Assembly (NCBI GenBank): GCA_905210485.1
Contig: CAJLXA010000059.1
Coordinates: 1 to 7,849 of the forward strand
DNA length: 7,849 bases
Direction: 5' to 3'
Source: an uncultured Eubacteriales bacterium
Lineage (GTDB): Bacteria; Bacillota; Clostridia; Oscillospirales; CAG-272
Shown: positions 6,189 to 7,849 of the stretch, one piece after another
Layout of the letters: every line of letters begins with the position of its first letter
Position numbering within the stretch: the stretch's first letter is position 1
The notes under the pieces: generated by a model
What the model saw: only the letters and a program-made list of their open reading frames with translations
Told to the model about the DNA's origin: nothing
Databases searched by the model: none
Program-made: the position numbers and the translations under genes

Positions 6189-6298
6189 GAGACTGCCTCG
6201 TGTTATAACAGAAGAATATCTCCCGCGAAATTCCGTCCGCATGCCGTCATAAAGCGGGCGGACGGATTCCGAAGATTCTGCTGAACTGAGACAGTCCC
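6189..6298 (-). other. Nested inverted repeats between tig and clpP, probable structured RNA in the mRNA
   Basis: Three arm pairs nest inside one another in the minus-strand transcript. Outer: GGGACTGTCTC (6298-6288) with GAGGCAGTCTC (6199-6189), 11 pairs. Middle: AGCAGAA (6282-6276) with TTCTGTT (6213-6207), 7 pairs. Inner: TCCGTCCGC (6266-6258) with GCGGACGGA (6240-6232), 9 Watson-Crick pairs around a 17-base loop. The three imperfect pairs are all G-U in minus-strand RNA and A-C on the plus strand, so the fold suits the tig-clpP direction. A short CTCTTTTCC follows the outer arm, but the U-run is weak for a terminator. It may be an attenuator, a processing or stability element, or a small RNA. 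I do not recognise a known family. Confidence 0.6.
6202..6210 (-). promoter_or_regulatory. Possible extended -10 element for a secondary clpP promoter
   Basis: TGTTATAAC on the minus strand matches TGn plus TATAAC, one base from the consensus -10. No convincing -35 box lies 16-18 bases upstream. It overlaps the middle arm of the nested inverted repeats. If active it would give a clpP-clpX message starting near 6195 without the structure. Confidence 0.25.
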
Positions 6299-6305
6299 GA
6301 TTTCA

Positions 6306-7589
6306 TTACTTGTTTTTGATAACGGCTTTTTCTTTTACAAGATCCATAGCGGCTTTGACCTTAAGATCGGCGGCAATGTCGTCGGAAGCGACCATCTGTC
6401 TTACCTGATCTTCGGGTACATTATATGCTTCGGAAATTCTCTTGTATTCGGCGTCGATCTCTTTCTTTGTAGCAGTAAGTTTTTCAGCCTTGGCAATTTT
6501 TTCAAGAGCAAGACGAACCTTTACCTGTTTCTCGGCCTGCGGACGAAGCTGTTCACGGAGTTTGTCAAGATCAAGGCCGGTATACTTGAAGTAAGTCTGA
6601 AGGTCAAGTCCCTGCATACGAAGACGATTGTCGTAATCGCGGACATAGTTTTCGGTTTCGGCTTTGAACATGACTTCGGGAATTTCAGCGGTCATATTTT
6701 CAAGCAGTGTATCGATCAGTTTTTCTTCGACCTGCGCCTCGGCTTCTTTCTGATTTCTCTCTTCGAGTTTTGCCTTGACGCTGTTTTTATATTCAGCCAA
6801 CGTATCGAATTCGGAAACGTCTTTTGCAAATTCATCGTCCAGAACGGGGAGTTCTTCGGTTTTCAGGCTGTTCAGTTTTACTTTGAAGACAACGGCTTTT
6901 CCGGCAAGAGATTTTTCATGATAATCGGCAGGGAACGTAACGTTGACATCAAATTCGTCGCCGATATTTTTGCCGACGATCTGATCTTCAAATCCGGGGA
7001 TAAACTGTCCGCTTCCGAGTTTCAGATCATGCTTTTCGCCTTTGCCGCCGTCGAACGCCACGCCGTCCGCAAATCCTTCAAAGTCGATATTGGCGATGTC
7101 GCCGAGTTTGGCGGCGCGATCGGTTACATCGATCGTGCGCGCGTTGTTTTCGCGTGTTCTTTCAATGTCGGCGTTTACTTCGTCATCGGTGACGGGTTTC
7201 ACTTCTTTTTCTACTTCAATGCCGAGGTAGTTTTCCAGTTTCACATCGGGTTTTACGTAAACCTTTGCCGTAAAGACAACATCGGTATCGTTCATTTCCT
7301 TGATATCAATTTCGGGCTGACCGACCATATTGAGTTTAGACTCTTTCAGCGCCTCGTCAAAAGCGGCAGGCATGCAGTCGTTGATGGCGTCTTCAAAGAA
7401 AACACCTTCACCATAGAGTTTTTCCACCATATGCATCGGTGCCTTGCCTTTGCGGAAACCGGGAACATTGATTTTCCCGATGCTTTTCTGATAGGCCTTT
7501 TTCTTGGAAGCGTTGAACGTTTCCTTGGTAACCGAAAATTCAAGGGTGTATGCGCTCTGTTTTTCTTTTTGCTTTTTGATGAGACTCAT
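6306..7589 (-). CDS. tig: Trigger factor, ribosome-associated chaperone and peptidyl-prolyl isomerase
   Basis: Trigger factor docks at the ribosome exit tunnel and shelters new chains. The 427-residue product has the three usual domains. The N-terminal ribosome-binding domain (1 to about 115) has the docking signature GFRKGKAP (44-51). The FKBP-like isomerase domain (about 157-247) contains IDFEGFADGVAFDGG (168-182) and GSGQFIPGFEDQIVG (192-206). The long helical C-terminal chaperone region runs from about 250 to 427. Length is typical (about 430). The start is supported by GGAGG 10 bases upstream. It leads the tig-clpP-clpX cluster and is transcribed from the promoter at 7670-7698. The gap to clpP is far longer than that between clpP and clpX and is structured, so tig may be expressed partly independently. 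Confidence 0.97.
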   Translation of the reverse strand: MSLIKKQKEKQSAYTLEFSVTKETFNASKKKAYQKSIGKINVPGFRKGKAPMHMVEKLYGEGVFFEDAINDCMPAAFDEALKESKLNMVGQPEIDIKEMNDTDVVFTAKVYVKPDVKLENYLGIEVEKEVKPVTDDEVNADIERTRENNARTIDVTDRAAKLGDIANIDFEGFADGVAFDGGKGEKHDLKLGSGQFIPGFEDQIVGKNIGDEFDVNVTFPADYHEKSLAGKAVVFKVKLNSLKTEELPVLDDEFAKDVSEFDTLAEYKNSVKAKLEERNQKEAEAQVEEKLIDTLLENMTAEIPEVMFKAETENYVRDYDNRLRMQGLDLQTYFKYTGLDLDKLREQLRPQAEKQVKVRLALEKIAKAEKLTATKKEIDAEYKRISEAYNVPEDQVRQMVASDDIAADLKVKAAMDLVKEKAVIKNK

Positions 7590-7593
7590 TTTA

Positions 7594-7609
7594 AAGTTTC
7601 CTCCAACTT
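7594..7609 (-). promoter_or_regulatory. tig ribosome binding site displayed in a hairpin loop
   Basis: On the minus strand AAGTT (7609-7605) and AACTT (7598-7594) form a perfect 5-pair A/T-rich stem whose 6-base loop is GGAGGA, the Shine-Dalgarno sequence of tig. The stem is weak and leaves the site exposed rather than hidden, so its role is uncertain. Confidence 0.4.
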
Positions 7610-7669
7610 GATCGTCCGATAGCAGAATGATCTTTTATTTAAATTATTGAATATAACTCAACTTTTTAT

Positions 7670-7698
7670 ATTTTACATGATTTTTCGGCATATGTCAA
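7670..7698 (-). promoter_or_regulatory. Near-consensus sigma-A promoter for tig (and probably clpP-clpX)
   Basis: On the minus strand: TTGACA (7698-7693), 17-base spacer, TAAAAT (7675-7670). The predicted start near 7663 gives an A/T-rich leader of about 74 bases before the tig ATG. No CIRCE inverted repeat or CtsR heptads are visible around it, so it looks like a strong housekeeping promoter. Confidence 0.85.
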
Positions 7699-7849
7699 GC
7701 GTTTTACAAAGAAAAGTACCGTCACATGCAAATATTACCGTAAATTGTTCTCTGTACGCAGATGTTCGTTCAGTAACCCGATTCCGGAAGAACCGGCGCC
7801 GGGCAAAAATTCAGAAAGTCCGCGGCAATCAGCGCGTGACATCGGACAA
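7699..7849. other. Window end upstream of tig; no confident gene
   Basis: Two short minus-strand frames enter from the window edge. One has 25 codons ending ALIAADFLNFCPAPVLPESGY with a TGA at 7772-7770. The other has 37 codons ending NEHLRTENNLR with a TAA at 7737-7735. Either could be the C-terminus of a gene lying upstream of tig; I recognise neither, and they overlap, so at most one is real. A plus-strand frame from TTG 7746 is also open to the edge but lacks a ribosome binding site. The G/C-rich block CCGGCGCCGG (7793-7802) is self-complementary. I see no clear terminator. Confidence 0.3.

Noticed and set aside
6153..6305. CtsR or HrcA operator controlling clpP
   Set aside because: Neither GGTCAAA-type heptad repeats nor a CIRCE inverted repeat is present in the gap or upstream of tig.
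6918..7622. Plus-strand open frame of 234 codons opposite tig
   Set aside because: Antisense shadow of the trigger factor gene, with no family features.

Overview
The window looks like ordinary chromosomal DNA from a Firmicutes bacterium, most likely a gut-type clostridium. The main evidence is the gene trio rplU-prp-rpmA. Here L27 carries an N-terminal extension (MLKLSLQFF before AHKKG), and the small cysteine protease Prp that removes such extensions sits between the two ribosomal protein genes. The sigma-A promoters are strong and A/T-rich, the ribosome binding sites are good GGAGG types, and the order tig-clpP-clpX is also the usual Firmicutes arrangement. I see no mobile element, CRISPR array, tRNA or rRNA.

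Layout. At 1-666 (minus strand) is the N-terminal part of a PUA-domain 23S rRNA cytosine methyltransferase of the RlmI/YwbD type, cut by the window edge. Between it and the next gene are two divergent promoters. The plus-strand promoter drives rplU (L21), prp and rpmA (L27), preceded by a short structured leader in which the rplU ribosome binding site can be paired, and ended by a hairpin terminator at about 1897-1932. Next come two closely spaced plus-strand genes: a sugar-phosphate-type nucleotidyltransferase and a secreted lipoprotein with a NodB (CE4) polysaccharide deacetylase fold whose third and fourth motifs are atypical. A strong hairpin terminator (4108-4144) follows. Converging on it from the minus strand are tig (trigger factor), clpP and clpX, transcribed from a near-consensus promoter at 7670-7698.

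Function. Three themes are present: ribosome assembly and modification (rRNA methyltransferase, L21, L27 and its processing protease), protein folding and turnover (trigger factor on nascent chains, ClpXP degradation), and probable cell-surface polysaccharide metabolism (nucleotidyltransferase plus secreted deacetylase). The first two are housekeeping.

The feature most worth a second look is the 153-nt tig-clpP gap. It contains three nested inverted repeats (6189-6298) whose only non-Watson-Crick pairs are G-U in the minus-strand transcript and A-C on the plus strand. That points to an RNA structure in the tig-clpP-clpX mRNA. The last 150 bases (7700-7849) contain no gene I can call with confidence.
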